Positions 32,934-42,134 of a stretch of DNA of 64,000 nucleotides are shown one piece after another (positions within the stretch are counted from its first letter, which is position 1; each line of letters starts with the position of its first letter). Both the position numbers and the translations under genes were made by a program. Under the pieces are notes generated by a model that saw only the letters and a list, made by a program, of their open reading frames with translations, was not told the origin of the DNA and ran no database searches. Source of the stretch: an uncultured Pelagibacteraceae bacterium (GTDB lineage Bacteria > Pseudomonadota > Alphaproteobacteria > Pelagibacterales > Pelagibacteraceae); NCBI GenBank assembly GCA_902626645.1, contig CACOGC010000004.1, positions 46,390-110,389 of the forward strand, in the 5' to 3' direction.

Positions 32934-33619
32934 GAATTAAAACAGCTTTGATATTATGCGCAGGCTTCGGATCGAGGTTAAATCCTCTTACTTTAAAGAC
33001 ACCTAAACCTCTTTTGAAATTAAATGATAAAACAATGTTAGAAGTCTGCATAAATTTAACTTTGAAATTGGGTGTTCAAAAAATATTTATCAACACATTT
33101 CATTTAGGTGATCAAATCTCAAAATTTATTGAAAATAAAAAATTTCCAATAAATATTCAAATAATCAAAGAGGAAAATGAGATACTTAATACAGGTGGAG
33201 GTATATTAAATTTGATCAATAATTCAGATGATAACGATTTTATAATTTTTAATCCTGATACTTTATGGCACAAAGATTATCTTCATGAAATCACTCAAAT
33301 GCAAAATTTTTATTTTTCTAATAAACTAAATAATGTTCTCCTGCTTTCAAATAAAGAATTGAGTTTTGATAAAAATTTTTTAGGTGATTTCACATTGGAA
33401 AATAATTTGATAAAAAAAAATGAAAAAAACGATTTGATATATATTGGTTGTCAAATTCTGAACAAAAGTTTATTCAAAGAATATAGAGTCTCAAATTTTT
33501 CTATTACAAAAATATGGGATAATTTACGAAAAGAAAATAAATTAAATGGTTTTCAAAGTAAAAAAAAATTTTATCATTTAACAAATTTAGATGTCTTCAA
33601 AAAACTAAAAGATCTTTAG
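32930..33619 (+). CDS. murU: MurU-like sugar-1-phosphate nucleotidyltransferase
   Basis: This enzyme is predicted to convert MurNAc-1-phosphate to UDP-MurNAc, bypassing MurA/MurB in peptidoglycan recycling. The nucleotidyltransferase signature is ALILCAGFGSRLNPLTLKTP, with the lysine in KPLLKL, and the family's NTGGGILN and FNPDTLW follow. Length 229 is standard. Its ATG overlaps the amgK-like stop by four bases. The 3' end overlaps convergent gpmA by 23 bases. Confidence 0.8.
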   Translation: MRIKTALILCAGFGSRLNPLTLKTPKPLLKLNDKTMLEVCINLTLKLGVQKIFINTFHLGDQISKFIENKKFPINIQIIKEENEILNTGGGILNLINNSDDNDFIIFNPDTLWHKDYLHEITQMQNFYFSNKLNNVLLLSNKELSFDKNFLGDFTLENNLIKKNEKNDLIYIGCQILNKSLFKEYRVSNFSITKIWDNLRKENKLNGFQSKKKFYHLTNLDVFKKLKDL

Positions 33620-34310
33620 CTCTTTCCTTATCAAGATATTCACATTTCGCTATTGCAAAATTTTCTCTAAATTCTATCAACATAGGGTTTCCAGTGGGTA
33701 TTTCTAAATTAGAAATTTGTTTATTATCTAAATTAAATAAATTCTTACATAGAGCCCTAATAGAGTTTCCATGTGCAGATATCAAAACATTATTATTTTT
33801 TAAATTTTCTTTTACGTGTTTTTCAAAAAAATTTATAACTCTTTCATAAGTGTCTTTTAAAGACTCAGTGTTAGGTAATAATTCTTTTGGAATTTGTTTA
33901 TAAGCATCAATATTAAGTGGATGATATGGACTTTCCTTTTTTAGTGGATCTGGTCTTAGATCCCATGATCTTCTAAACTCATAAATTTTATCCTCGCCAA
34001 TTTTTTTACTCATTTCAATTTTATTCAAACCAGTTAGTGCTCCGTAATGTCTCTCATTCAATTGCCAAGCTTTAGTAAAATTTTTTTTATCATCTAATTC
34101 TTGTTGAATTATTTTAAGAGTATTATTTGCTCTTAATTGAAGAGAGGTATAATAAAAATCAATTTTGATGTTTTTATTTTTCAATAAGGATCCTGCTTTT
34201 TTTGCCTCCAATATACCTTTTTCGGTCAAATCAACATCAACCCAACCAGTAAATTTTTTCTCTAAATTCCATGTGCTTTGTCCATGTCTCACTAATATTA
34301 AAAAACTCAT
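33597..34310 (-). CDS. gpmA: 2,3-bisphosphoglycerate-dependent phosphoglycerate mutase
   Basis: GpmA interconverts 3- and 2-phosphoglycerate in glycolysis and gluconeogenesis. The phosphohistidine motif LVRHGQSTWN is at residues 6-15, followed by FTGWVDVDLTEKG, ERHYGALTGLNK and the second histidine in ISAHGNSIRAL. Length 237 fits the dPGM family. It converges on murU with a 23-base overlap and is divergent from the VanZ-like gene. Confidence 0.95.
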   Translation of the reverse strand: MSFLILVRHGQSTWNLEKKFTGWVDVDLTEKGILEAKKAGSLLKNKNIKIDFYYTSLQLRANNTLKIIQQELDDKKNFTKAWQLNERHYGALTGLNKIEMSKKIGEDKIYEFRRSWDLRPDPLKKESPYHPLNIDAYKQIPKELLPNTESLKDTYERVINFFEKHVKENLKNNNVLISAHGNSIRALCKNLFNLDNKQISNLEIPTGNPMLIEFRENFAIAKCEYLDKERAKDLLVF

Positions 34311-34355
34311 ATAATTATCTTTAAATTAAATTTATAAATAACACCATCAAATTAA

Positions 34356-34754
34356 ATGATAAATTTTTTTTCAAAATTTAAAATATTTTTTTATGTAATT
34401 AATTTATTATTAATCATCTTATATTTATTTCCAGGAAGTTTATTGGGATGTATTTTTTTTGATAATTGTAAAGTTCAACCACAAATTACATCAGATTTTC
34501 TCCAAATATCCTCTAACCACTTTTACGCATTCGGATTAGTTACTATTTTAGGATATTTTACTTTTTTAAATTCAGAAAAATTAAAACTAGTTTTATATTA
34601 TCTTTTAGTAATTTCAGTTCTATTAGAAGTGTTTCATATAGTAATTCCTGAAAGGAGTTTTCAGTGGTCAGATCTGTTTGGAAATTTATTAGGGGTGATA
34701 GTTGTAATTTTTGTTAAGAATCTTATAAATAAATATGGGATCACTAAAAAATAA
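34356..34754 (+). CDS. VanZ-like membrane protein
   Basis: This 132-residue protein has about four membrane helices. The pattern SNHFYAFGLVTILGYF, LEVFHIVIPERSFQWSDLFGNLLGVI matches the VanZ-like family, whose conserved SFDxxDxxxNxxG becomes SFQWSDLFGNLLG here. The biochemical role of most chromosomal VanZ-like proteins is unknown. It overlaps the next gene by 20 bases. Confidence 0.72.
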   Translation: MINFFSKFKIFFYVINLLLIILYLFPGSLLGCIFFDNCKVQPQITSDFLQISSNHFYAFGLVTILGYFTFLNSEKLKLVLYYLLVISVLLEVFHIVIPERSFQWSDLFGNLLGVIVVIFVKNLINKYGITKK

Positions 34755-35334
34755 ATTTGTTATACTATTTATTTTTTTCTTAACAGGATGCTCATCAGTT
34801 CCATCAAATACTGCAAATAGTTGTTCAATTTTTAATGAGCGTTATCTCTGGTATAAGTATGCAAAAAAAACAGAGCAAAAATGGGGTACTCCTATTTATA
34901 TCCAATTGGCTATAATAAAAATGGAGTCAGATTTTGACTGGTTAGCTAAGCCAGCTAGACAAAAAATATTTAAAGTAATCCCTTATAAACGCCCATCAAG
35001 TTCATTTGGATATTCTCAGGCAGTAAAAGGGACTTGGGAACAATATAAAAAAGAAACAGGAAACAAGTTAGCAACAAGAGCTAGATTTAAAGATAGTGTT
35101 GATTTCATTGGTTGGTATACTAGTAAATCAGAAACAATTTTAAAAATTTCCAAACAAGACGCTTTTAAACAATATCTGGCTTATCATGAGGGCTGGGGAA
35201 ATTTTAAGCATTATAAAAAAAATAAAAAAGTTATTGGATTAGCTAAAAAAGTTGAGAAACAATCTAATATTTATAAAAAACAATTATTAAGTTGCAGCAA
35301 TTCTTTAAATAAAAATAAATATATTATTTTTTAG
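34735..35334 (+). CDS. SLT-like lytic transglycosylase lipoprotein
   Basis: This 199-residue protein has a lipoprotein signal with lipobox LTGCSS (cysteine about residue 19). A lysozyme-like domain follows: the likely catalytic glutamate is in LAIIKMESDFDW, then SSSFGYSQAVKGTWEQYKK and DFIGWYTSKS and YLAYHEGWGNF. It probably cleaves glycan strands to anhydro-muropeptides, the substrate class of AmpG. The sequence is divergent from classic Slt/MltC. It overlaps the convergent RND gene by 11 bases. Confidence 0.75.
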   Translation: MGSLKNKFVILFIFFLTGCSSVPSNTANSCSIFNERYLWYKYAKKTEQKWGTPIYIQLAIIKMESDFDWLAKPARQKIFKVIPYKRPSSSFGYSQAVKGTWEQYKKETGNKLATRARFKDSVDFIGWYTSKSETILKISKQDAFKQYLAYHEGWGNFKHYKKNKKVIGLAKKVEKQSNIYKKQLLSCSNSLNKNKYIIF

Positions 35335-38300
35335 AAAGTTCTTTTTTTAACTCTAGGTCTATTATGTCAATCCGTTTAGTGTTTTTTGCTAAAGCTAAAT
35401 ACATTGATGGGGTAACATATAATGTGAAAAAAGTTGAAATTATCATACCACCTAAGATGGTTGCTCCCACAGCTAATCTTGAGCCTTCACCTGCACCCGG
35501 GCCGATATTTCCTATAACTAAAGGGATCATTGCAATCATTGTACTTAATGATGTCATAATGATAGGTCTAAATCTTACTGCACAAGCTTCTTTCACAGCT
35601 AATTCAATACTTTTTCCTGTAGTCCTTATTCGATTGGCATAATCAACAATCAAAATACTATTTTTAGTCGAGATACCAATAAGAATTATCAAAGCGATCT
35701 GAGAGAAAATATTAACTGAACTATTCAAAAATAAAATAAATACTAACCCACCAAAAATTGCCAAAGGAACTGTTAAAACTATAATGAATGGATGAATGAA
35801 TGAATTAAATGTTGCTGCCATCACCAAGTAAGCTGTGAGCAATGCAAGAGCAAAAATTATAAACAACTCATTACTAGTCTCTTTAATTTCTTCTGATTTA
35901 CCTTTCCAGGTAATTTGATTTTTTGGAGCTAAATCTGCCATGATATTCTCAAAGAATTTTATCGCCTCAGCTAAGGTGTATCCCTCATTAATATTTGCAG
36001 ATATCGTGACTGCTCGTTGTCTATTGTACCGTGCAAGTTGTTTCGCTGAACCTTCCTCTTTAAAACTAACTAGATTTGATAAAGAGATTAGTTTTCCATT
36101 TGTTTCAGAACGAACAAAAATTTTAGAAACTCCTTCTTTATTCCTTCTATCAGATAAATATTGCTGAACCACAATTGGGTATTCTTTTCCTAATTTATTG
36201 AAAGTTGTAATTTTTTTTCCACCATAAAGAGTTTCAAGTGTTTCTCCTATTGCTTTTGTTGAAACACCTAAATCTTTAGCTTTATTTTTATTAATTACTA
36301 ATTTTACTTCAGGTTTGTTTCGATTGTAGTCAGACTCAATTCTTGAGAGACCCTTATTTGATCTTAATTTTCTAATCACTCTTTTTTGAATTTCTTCAAG
36401 TTCCTCATAGGTACTTCCATAGATAACCATTTGTACTGGCTTATTATAATTAGATACCCTGATTGACTGTGGAGATATTGGAAATGCAAGAGCTTGAGGT
36501 AATGTAACAATTTTTCCAATAGCCTCTCTTAAAACGACTTGTTGTCCTTTTTTTCTATTTTTCCAGTCATCTAAAAGTGCAATTATGATAAAACTATTAT
36601 ATGAGTTTGCAGAACCACCAAAACCAGGCACTCTCATAATAAATCTTGAGTATGGACTATCTTCAGCTTGTAAAAGTGGAATTAATCTAGCTTCGACTTT
36701 TTGTGCTTGTTCTTGTGTGTACTCAAAAGAGCTTCCTTCATCCGTTGCTCCAATAATTAAATAAGCACCACGATCTTCCATTGGCAATAATTCTTTTTTA
36801 GAGAAACTAAACAACAATACAGAGCAAATAATTATAAATACGATAAAAGAACCCACTGACTTTGTTTTGTGAGCAATTACATCTAAAGTCTCTCTATAGA
36901 ATTTTGAAAATCCTAAAAATATTTTTTCAAATTTTTGAATCAAAATCCTCTTTGAAGTCTTTTTATTTAAAAATTTACTAGCGAGCATTGGCGACAAAGT
37001 AAGAGCAACAAATGATGAGACAACTATTGAAAATGATAATGCAATTGCTGTTTCTCTAAATAATGTTCCTGAAATTCCCTCGATGAATATCAGTGGCAAA
37101 AATACAGCTACTAGAATTAATGTTGTTGCTATGATTGCAAATGAAATTTGTTTAGATCCTTTATAAGCGGCAACTAGCGGAGTTTCTCCATTTTCTATTC
37201 TTCGATATATCGCATCAGTCATAATCACTGAGTCATCAGTAATTATACCGATTGCTAAAATAAAACTTAAAAGAACAAATATATTTATCGACAATCCAAA
37301 AATATAAAGACCTAGAAAAGATGCTATCAAGCTTACTGGAAGAGCAATTGCTGGAACGACTACAGCTTTAAGATTCCCAAGAAATAAATAAATTATTAGT
37401 ACTACTAATACAAAAGCGATTAAAAGAGTTTTATATACTTCTTCAATAGCAGCCTCTATGTAGTTTGCTCTGTTAAATGAAACTCTTAAATCTAATTCAT
37501 TTGGTAAAGATTTTTTAACTTCCACTATCTTTTTTTTGATTTCATTTGAAAGTTCGACTGTTGAAGCTCCACTTCTCGCATAAATACCAATACCCACTGT
37601 CCTTAAATTAACCTGATCTTTTGCTTGGGCTTTAAAAAGTGTTTTCTCTGAAACAGGTCCAAATTCAATATTAGCAACATCAGATAACAAAATTACTTTA
37701 TTATTTGTTTTTTTGATTGGTAATTGTTTTATCGAATTTATATCGTTGTATGATTTATCTAAATTTAAAGTTAGGTCAATATTATCTGCCTCAAGAGTAC
37801 CAGCTGGAAGACTTACATTTTCTCCACGCATTGCAAGTTCGACTTCCTTAATAGTTAAATCATTTGCAGCAAGTTTAATTGGATCTATCCAAACTCTGAT
37901 ACTTAATTCTCTTAGACCACCAACAAGAATCCTTCCAACATTTTTAATACTAGAAAACTGATCCACTAAATATCTTTCTGCATAGTCTCCTAGTTCAAGA
38001 TCGCTCCAAGTTGCAGATGATAAGGACAACCACATAGTCGTAGTAAAACCAGCTGCCCTTTTTAATATTTGAGGAGGATCAGACTCAGATGGTAAATTAT
38101 CTACAACTCTTGCAACTCTCTCTCTAATGTCATTTGCAGCATTATCTAAATCAATGCTAGTATCAAACTCTACATTAATTGTGCTTCTTCCATTCTCAGA
38201 TTTTGAGTCTATATTTTTTATACCTTCAGCACCTCCTATAACATCTTCAACGACTTGAGTAACTTCTTGATCCACAATTGATGCTGATGCAGATTTGTAA

Positions 38301-38452
38301 TCTACTTGGACTTGGACTACAGGCGGCTGTATTCCATTGGGTAATTCTCTAACTGGTAATTTCCAAAAGACAAATAAACCAAAAATAATTAAGATTAAAG
38401 ACATTACCCAAGAAACAGCTGGTCTTTTTATGCTTAGTTCAGTAATAAACAT
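35324..38452 (-). CDS. RND efflux permease (AcrB/HAE1-like)
   Basis: This proton-driven inner-membrane exporter of 1042 residues has 12 predicted membrane helices and two large periplasmic loops. The start FITELSIKRPAVSWVMSLIL is typical. The proton-relay aspartates lie in AIGIITDDSVIMTDAIYRRI (helix 4) and a lysine-containing helix 10 segment reads IGISTKNSILIVDYANRI. The gene lies one base after the adaptor gene. No outer-membrane channel gene is adjacent. Substrates are unknown. Confidence 0.93.
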   Translation of the reverse strand: MFITELSIKRPAVSWVMSLILIIFGLFVFWKLPVRELPNGIQPPVVQVQVDYKSASASIVDQEVTQVVEDVIGGAEGIKNIDSKSENGRSTINVEFDTSIDLDNAANDIRERVARVVDNLPSESDPPQILKRAAGFTTTMWLSLSSATWSDLELGDYAERYLVDQFSSIKNVGRILVGGLRELSIRVWIDPIKLAANDLTIKEVELAMRGENVSLPAGTLEADNIDLTLNLDKSYNDINSIKQLPIKKTNNKVILLSDVANIEFGPVSEKTLFKAQAKDQVNLRTVGIGIYARSGASTVELSNEIKKKIVEVKKSLPNELDLRVSFNRANYIEAAIEEVYKTLLIAFVLVVLIIYLFLGNLKAVVVPAIALPVSLIASFLGLYIFGLSINIFVLLSFILAIGIITDDSVIMTDAIYRRIENGETPLVAAYKGSKQISFAIIATTLILVAVFLPLIFIEGISGTLFRETAIALSFSIVVSSFVALTLSPMLASKFLNKKTSKRILIQKFEKIFLGFSKFYRETLDVIAHKTKSVGSFIVFIIICSVLLFSFSKKELLPMEDRGAYLIIGATDEGSSFEYTQEQAQKVEARLIPLLQAEDSPYSRFIMRVPGFGGSANSYNSFIIIALLDDWKNRKKGQQVVLREAIGKIVTLPQALAFPISPQSIRVSNYNKPVQMVIYGSTYEELEEIQKRVIRKLRSNKGLSRIESDYNRNKPEVKLVINKNKAKDLGVSTKAIGETLETLYGGKKITTFNKLGKEYPIVVQQYLSDRRNKEGVSKIFVRSETNGKLISLSNLVSFKEEGSAKQLARYNRQRAVTISANINEGYTLAEAIKFFENIMADLAPKNQITWKGKSEEIKETSNELFIIFALALLTAYLVMAATFNSFIHPFIIVLTVPLAIFGGLVFILFLNSSVNIFSQIALIILIGISTKNSILIVDYANRIRTTGKSIELAVKEACAVRFRPIIMTSLSTMIAMIPLVIGNIGPGAGEGSRLAVGATILGGMIISTFFTLYVTPSMYLALAKNTKRIDIIDLELKKELSKK

Positions 38453-39322
38453 TTATTTTGTAATAGGTTTTATTTTTCCTCTAGGTCTTACTTTTTTTAA
38501 TCCTTCCGCGACGATTATTTCCCCTTCACTTAATCCAGAAATTACCTCGATGTTTTTATTACTTCTTAGACCTGTTTTAACCTCAGTTTTATTTGCAACA
38601 TTATCGCCATTTATTTTGTAAACATAGGATTTATCGCCTTCAATCATCACACTTGTATCAGGTACACTTAATGAGTTTCTAAGATTAAATTTAACGCTTA
38701 CTTCTAAAAGAGATCCCGAAATTAGTTCGAGATCATTATTTTGCACTTTAATTCTGGATAGTATACTTCTTGTATCGGCGTTAATCCTGCTTGATACAAA
38801 ATCAACTTCACCTGAAAAAGTTTTATCTTTAAAACTAGATAATTTTACGTCAACTGGAAGACCTTTTTTAATAGATGCCGAATAATTCTCTGGAATTTTA
38901 ATGTCTGAGTAAATAGTTGAATTATCATCTAATGTTATGATGAATATATTATTAGATACAAGAATATCTTCCGTAAGACCAGTATAACCAAGTACTCCGC
39001 TGAATGGGGCTATAATATTTCCACTTTTCAACTTGATTAATACATCTCCTTTTTTAACAAAGTCTTTCAATTTTAAATCTTCAAAAAGATCATCTTTTTT
39101 TATTTTGAAAGTTTCAGATTTTTTTGAGATTGCAGTACCAAAGGTCTCTATTGTTTCAGCAAATTCCTTTTTTACCACTTCGGTAACAATTATTCCTGGA
39201 GGGGGCCTTTTACTGAATTTTTTTTTAAAATGATTTCCAATCATTGTTCTACCAATAATTACCGCTGCAATGATTAGAAAAAATATTAAAATAATTGATA
39301 TAGTTTTAGTCGATCTTTTCAT
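38453..39322 (-). CDS. RND periplasmic adaptor, short form
   Basis: This membrane fusion protein partners the RND permease. A membrane anchor covers about residues 7-27. The lipoyl halves are KDFVKKGDVLIKLK and NIIAPFSGVLGYTG, followed by beta-barrel and membrane-proximal regions (VSSRINADTRSI, GLSEGEIIVAEGLKK). At 289 residues it is short. The two lipoyl halves are almost contiguous, so the alpha-helical hairpin that usually docks a TolC-type channel seems to be missing. Confidence 0.86.
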   Translation of the reverse strand: MKRSTKTISIILIFFLIIAAVIIGRTMIGNHFKKKFSKRPPPGIIVTEVVKKEFAETIETFGTAISKKSETFKIKKDDLFEDLKLKDFVKKGDVLIKLKSGNIIAPFSGVLGYTGLTEDILVSNNIFIITLDDNSTIYSDIKIPENYSASIKKGLPVDVKLSSFKDKTFSGEVDFVSSRINADTRSILSRIKVQNNDLELISGSLLEVSVKFNLRNSLSVPDTSVMIEGDKSYVYKINGDNVANKTEVKTGLRSNKNIEVISGLSEGEIIVAEGLKKVRPRGKIKPITK

Positions 39323-39327
39323 TCTAT

Positions 39328-40143
39328 TTAAATTAACCCGTATTCAGCCCAAGAGCCATCATAAATACAGGGTCGATATTTATCATTTATTAAAGAATAA
39401 GCTAGTGCCAAAACACACGCGGTTACCCCAGATCCACATGAAAAGACAATATTTTTATCATTTAAGTTTTTTAAGGAAGATTGAAAAATTTTTTCAAGTT
39501 CTTGTTTATTTCTAAAAGTTCTATCCTGATTAAGACAAGAGGCAAATGGTATGCACACAGAATTTTTAATACTTCCACTTTTTAATCCCTCTCTAGGCTC
39601 AGGAATCTTTCCTTCAAATCTTTCTTTGCTTCTAGCATCAACAACCCTAAAATTTTGGGTTACTATATTTTGATTAATTGAATCTTTGTTTTTAACTAAT
39701 TCCTGATTTTCAAAACTTTTGTAGTCTGACTTCATAACTTTAGATATATTATTTGTTACTTTTCTTTTTTCGTCCATCCATTTTTTTAAACCCCCATTTA
39801 AAACATGAACTAATTTAGGATCATGACCATAATAGATAAAATTAAACCAACAGCGACATGAGCTAACAACATCAGAATTATCATAAATAATAATCATATC
39901 CTCATTTTTGATTCCCATCTTTGAGACTATTTTTTCCCATTCATTTTTATTCACTAACATATGTGGAAGATTTGTATTTTTGTCTGAATTGTCATCTAGG
40001 TCAAAAAAAATGGATTCCGGGATATGTTGAGTTTTATACTCTTCAAAACCATTTCTTTTCGTTTGTGGCATGTGCCACGAGCAATCAATTATTTTTACTT
40101 TGTCTTTGTTATTTTCGAGCCAATCAGTTTCTACTAATGACAT
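39328..40143 (-). CDS. sseA: 3-mercaptopyruvate/thiosulfate sulfurtransferase
   Basis: This tandem rhodanese protein of 271 residues transfers sulfane sulfur to thiol acceptors or cyanide. The N-terminal inactive domain includes DCSWHMPQTKRNGFEEY and HIPESIFFDLD. The C-terminal domain has DARSKERFEGKIPEPR and the active cysteine loop FSCGSGVTAC. The CGSGVT loop is typical of mercaptopyruvate sulfurtransferases. It overlaps the msrA stop by one base. Confidence 0.92.
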   Translation of the reverse strand: MSLVETDWLENNKDKVKIIDCSWHMPQTKRNGFEEYKTQHIPESIFFDLDDNSDKNTNLPHMLVNKNEWEKIVSKMGIKNEDMIIIYDNSDVVSSCRCWFNFIYYGHDPKLVHVLNGGLKKWMDEKRKVTNNISKVMKSDYKSFENQELVKNKDSINQNIVTQNFRVVDARSKERFEGKIPEPREGLKSGSIKNSVCIPFASCLNQDRTFRNKQELEKIFQSSLKNLNDKNIVFSCGSGVTACVLALAYSLINDKYRPCIYDGSWAEYGLI

Positions 40144-40586
40144 TATCTCTTTTCTAAATATTTTTGATGATATTCCTCAGCAATACAATAGTTTTTTAGT
40201 AAGGAAATTTTTGTTACTACTTTCCCTGATAACTTTTTATTAACCTGGTCCAGAACATCTTCTGCAATTTTTTTTTGATTGTCATTCAAATAAAAGATTT
40301 CACTTCTATATTGTGTACCAAAATCTGGTCCTTGAGAATTGAGTGTAGTTGGGTCATGAATTTCAAAAAAAATTTTTAAAATTTCTTCATAAGTGATTAT
40401 CTTCTCATCATAATCAATCTTAACAACTTCAGCATGATTTGTACTACCTGTGCAAACTTCTTTATAGGTGGTTTGTGAACTATTACCACCGCAATAGCCA
40501 ACTTCAGTTTTGATAACACCATTAATTTTGCTGAATTTGATTTCAGGTCCCCAAAAACATCCAAGTGCTAAAACTGCTATTTCCAT
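40143..40586 (-). CDS. msrA: Peptide methionine sulfoxide reductase A
   Basis: MsrA repairs methionine-S-sulfoxide in oxidised proteins. The catalytic motif LGCFWGPE is at residues 7-14, followed by TEVGYCGG, TNHAEVVKIDYD, HDPTTLNSQGPDFGTQYRS and AEEYHQKYL. Length 147 is at the short end, and the C-terminal resolving-cysteine tail is reduced. Coupling to a sulfurtransferase gene suggests a sulfur or oxidative repair context. Confidence 0.93.
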   Translation of the reverse strand: MEIAVLALGCFWGPEIKFSKINGVIKTEVGYCGGNSSQTTYKEVCTGSTNHAEVVKIDYDEKIITYEEILKIFFEIHDPTTLNSQGPDFGTQYRSEIFYLNDNQKKIAEDVLDQVNKKLSGKVVTKISLLKNYCIAEEYHQKYLEKR

Positions 40587-40621
40587 TGATTATGATTTAA
40601 ATTAATTTACAAATTATTCGT

Positions 40622-41506
40622 ATGCTTAGTAAAAATCAATTAGGATTTTTGTACATGTTTATGTCTGTTTGTGCATTTTCACTAATGGATATAATTGTCA
40701 AGTGGTCAGTCGATTATCCAATTGGACAGGTTTTATTTTTTAGAGGGTTTTTTGGAATACTATTTTATTTTTTCATTATACCAAGAGATAGACTTCACAA
40801 TTTTTATCAAACCAAAAGACCAGGCTTGCATGCCCTAAGGTGCTTGTCGGGTTTAATTGCTTTAGTGGCAATTTTTATTGCTTTAAGAAAATTACCCCTC
40901 GCAACTGTGGTAAGTATTTCTTTTGCTGCTCCAATTTTTACAACTATATTTTCAATTTTTTTATTGAGTGAAAAAGTTGGTATTTATAGATGGTTAGCTG
41001 TTATAGTTGGTTTTATAGGAATATTAGTAATCACTGAACCAGGGATAAGTGAACTTAACATTTATTATATTTTTCCCATTATATTTTGTCTTGGTCTATC
41101 TTATGTAGCGATATCAATAAGACAGTTATCGACCACAGAACCAGTTTGGTTAATTTCATTTTATTTTTCATTATCAATAACCTTATTGAGTTTTTTAACT
41201 ATTCCACAAGGATGGGTTATGCCTAATTCACAGGATTTTATTTTATTATCTTTTGTTGGCATTTTTGGAGGCGTTGCAAATTTATGGTTAGGTCAGTCAT
41301 ATAAATATTCAGAGGTTTCTTTGGTAACTCCTTTAAAATATTTAGCTCTTTTGTTTGCAATAATTTTTGGATATTTCATTTGGGGTGAGGTTCCAACAAT
41401 CAAAACTCTTCTTGGAGCCTCTTTGGTAATCATTTCAACATTAATTATTTTTAGAAGAGAAATTTACAATAAAAAAATAATCACCTCTAAAACAATCAAT
41501 GACTAA
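40622..41506 (+). CDS. EamA/DMT family permease
   Basis: This 294-residue protein has ten predicted membrane helices in two EamA repeats. The segments GFLYMFMSVCAFSLMDIIVKW, VAIFIALRKLPLATVVSISFAAPIF and LVTPLKYLALLFAIIFGYFIWGEVP are typical of drug/metabolite transporter relatives. Substrate cannot be predicted; related proteins export amino acids or nucleobases. It overlaps the following glycosylase gene by eight bases. Confidence 0.85.
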   Translation: MLSKNQLGFLYMFMSVCAFSLMDIIVKWSVDYPIGQVLFFRGFFGILFYFFIIPRDRLHNFYQTKRPGLHALRCLSGLIALVAIFIALRKLPLATVVSISFAAPIFTTIFSIFLLSEKVGIYRWLAVIVGFIGILVITEPGISELNIYYIFPIIFCLGLSYVAISIRQLSTTEPVWLISFYFSLSITLLSFLTIPQGWVMPNSQDFILLSFVGIFGGVANLWLGQSYKYSEVSLVTPLKYLALLFAIIFGYFIWGEVPTIKTLLGASLVIISTLIIFRREIYNKKIITSKTIND

Positions 41507-42134
41507 AGTTCCAAAATATTGGAATAAAGCTAAAAGATATTTATCCAAAAGGGATAAAATAATGTCAAGATTAATTAAAAATTATCAAAGCCCCGATGAA
41601 ACGATTCTTACTTCAAGAAAGGATATTTTTTTTTCATTATGCAAAAGTATTATTGGTCAGCAAATAAGTGTTGCTGCAGCAAATTCAGTTTTTTTAAAAT
41701 TTAAGAAAAAATGTAAAAATAAAATTAATCCAAGAACTGTATCTAAATTGACCTCAACACAACTTAAAAATTGTGGATTAAGTAGGCAAAAAGTCTTAGG
41801 AATAAAAAGTTTAGCCAAACAAATTCTTAATAAATCCTTTAATCCTAAATTAATAAAGAATATGAGTGATGAGGAAGCTATAGTTTATTTATCTAATTTA
41901 AGACAAATAGGTAGATGGTCGGCTGAAATGATTTTACTTTTTACTTATAATAGATCTGACATTTGGCCTATACAAGATATTGGGCTTTTGCGAGCGATTT
42001 CTAAAAATTATAATAAAAAATATTTTCCACCAGAAAAATTTGTGTCTTTACTTCAAAAAAGATTTTCACCTTATTGCTCAGTAGCTACATGGTATTTATG
42101 GAGAAGTATAGATCCTGAACCTATTCAGTACTAA
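41499..42134 (+). CDS. alkA: DNA-3-methyladenine glycosylase II (HhH-GPD)
   Basis: This base-excision repair enzyme removes alkylated purines. The HhH-GPD fold is visible in 211 residues: SIIGQQISVAAANSVF, LRQIGRWSAEMILLF (helix-hairpin-helix) and the catalytic aspartate in IWPIQDIGLLRAI. It resembles the short AlkA/Mag type without the N-terminal domain of E. coli AlkA and has no iron-sulfur cysteine loop. It converges on the DUF1330-like gene with a 14-base overlap. Confidence 0.88.
   Translation: MTKVPKYWNKAKRYLSKRDKIMSRLIKNYQSPDETILTSRKDIFFSLCKSIIGQQISVAAANSVFLKFKKKCKNKINPRTVSKLTSTQLKNCGLSRQKVLGIKSLAKQILNKSFNPKLIKNMSDEEAIVYLSNLRQIGRWSAEMILLFTYNRSDIWPIQDIGLLRAISKNYNKKYFPPEKFVSLLQKRFSPYCSVATWYLWRSIDPEPIQY

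Noticed and set aside
35364-35642. 92-codon plus-strand ORF opposite the RND permease
   Set aside because: Shadow of a conserved membrane-protein gene with no motif of its own.
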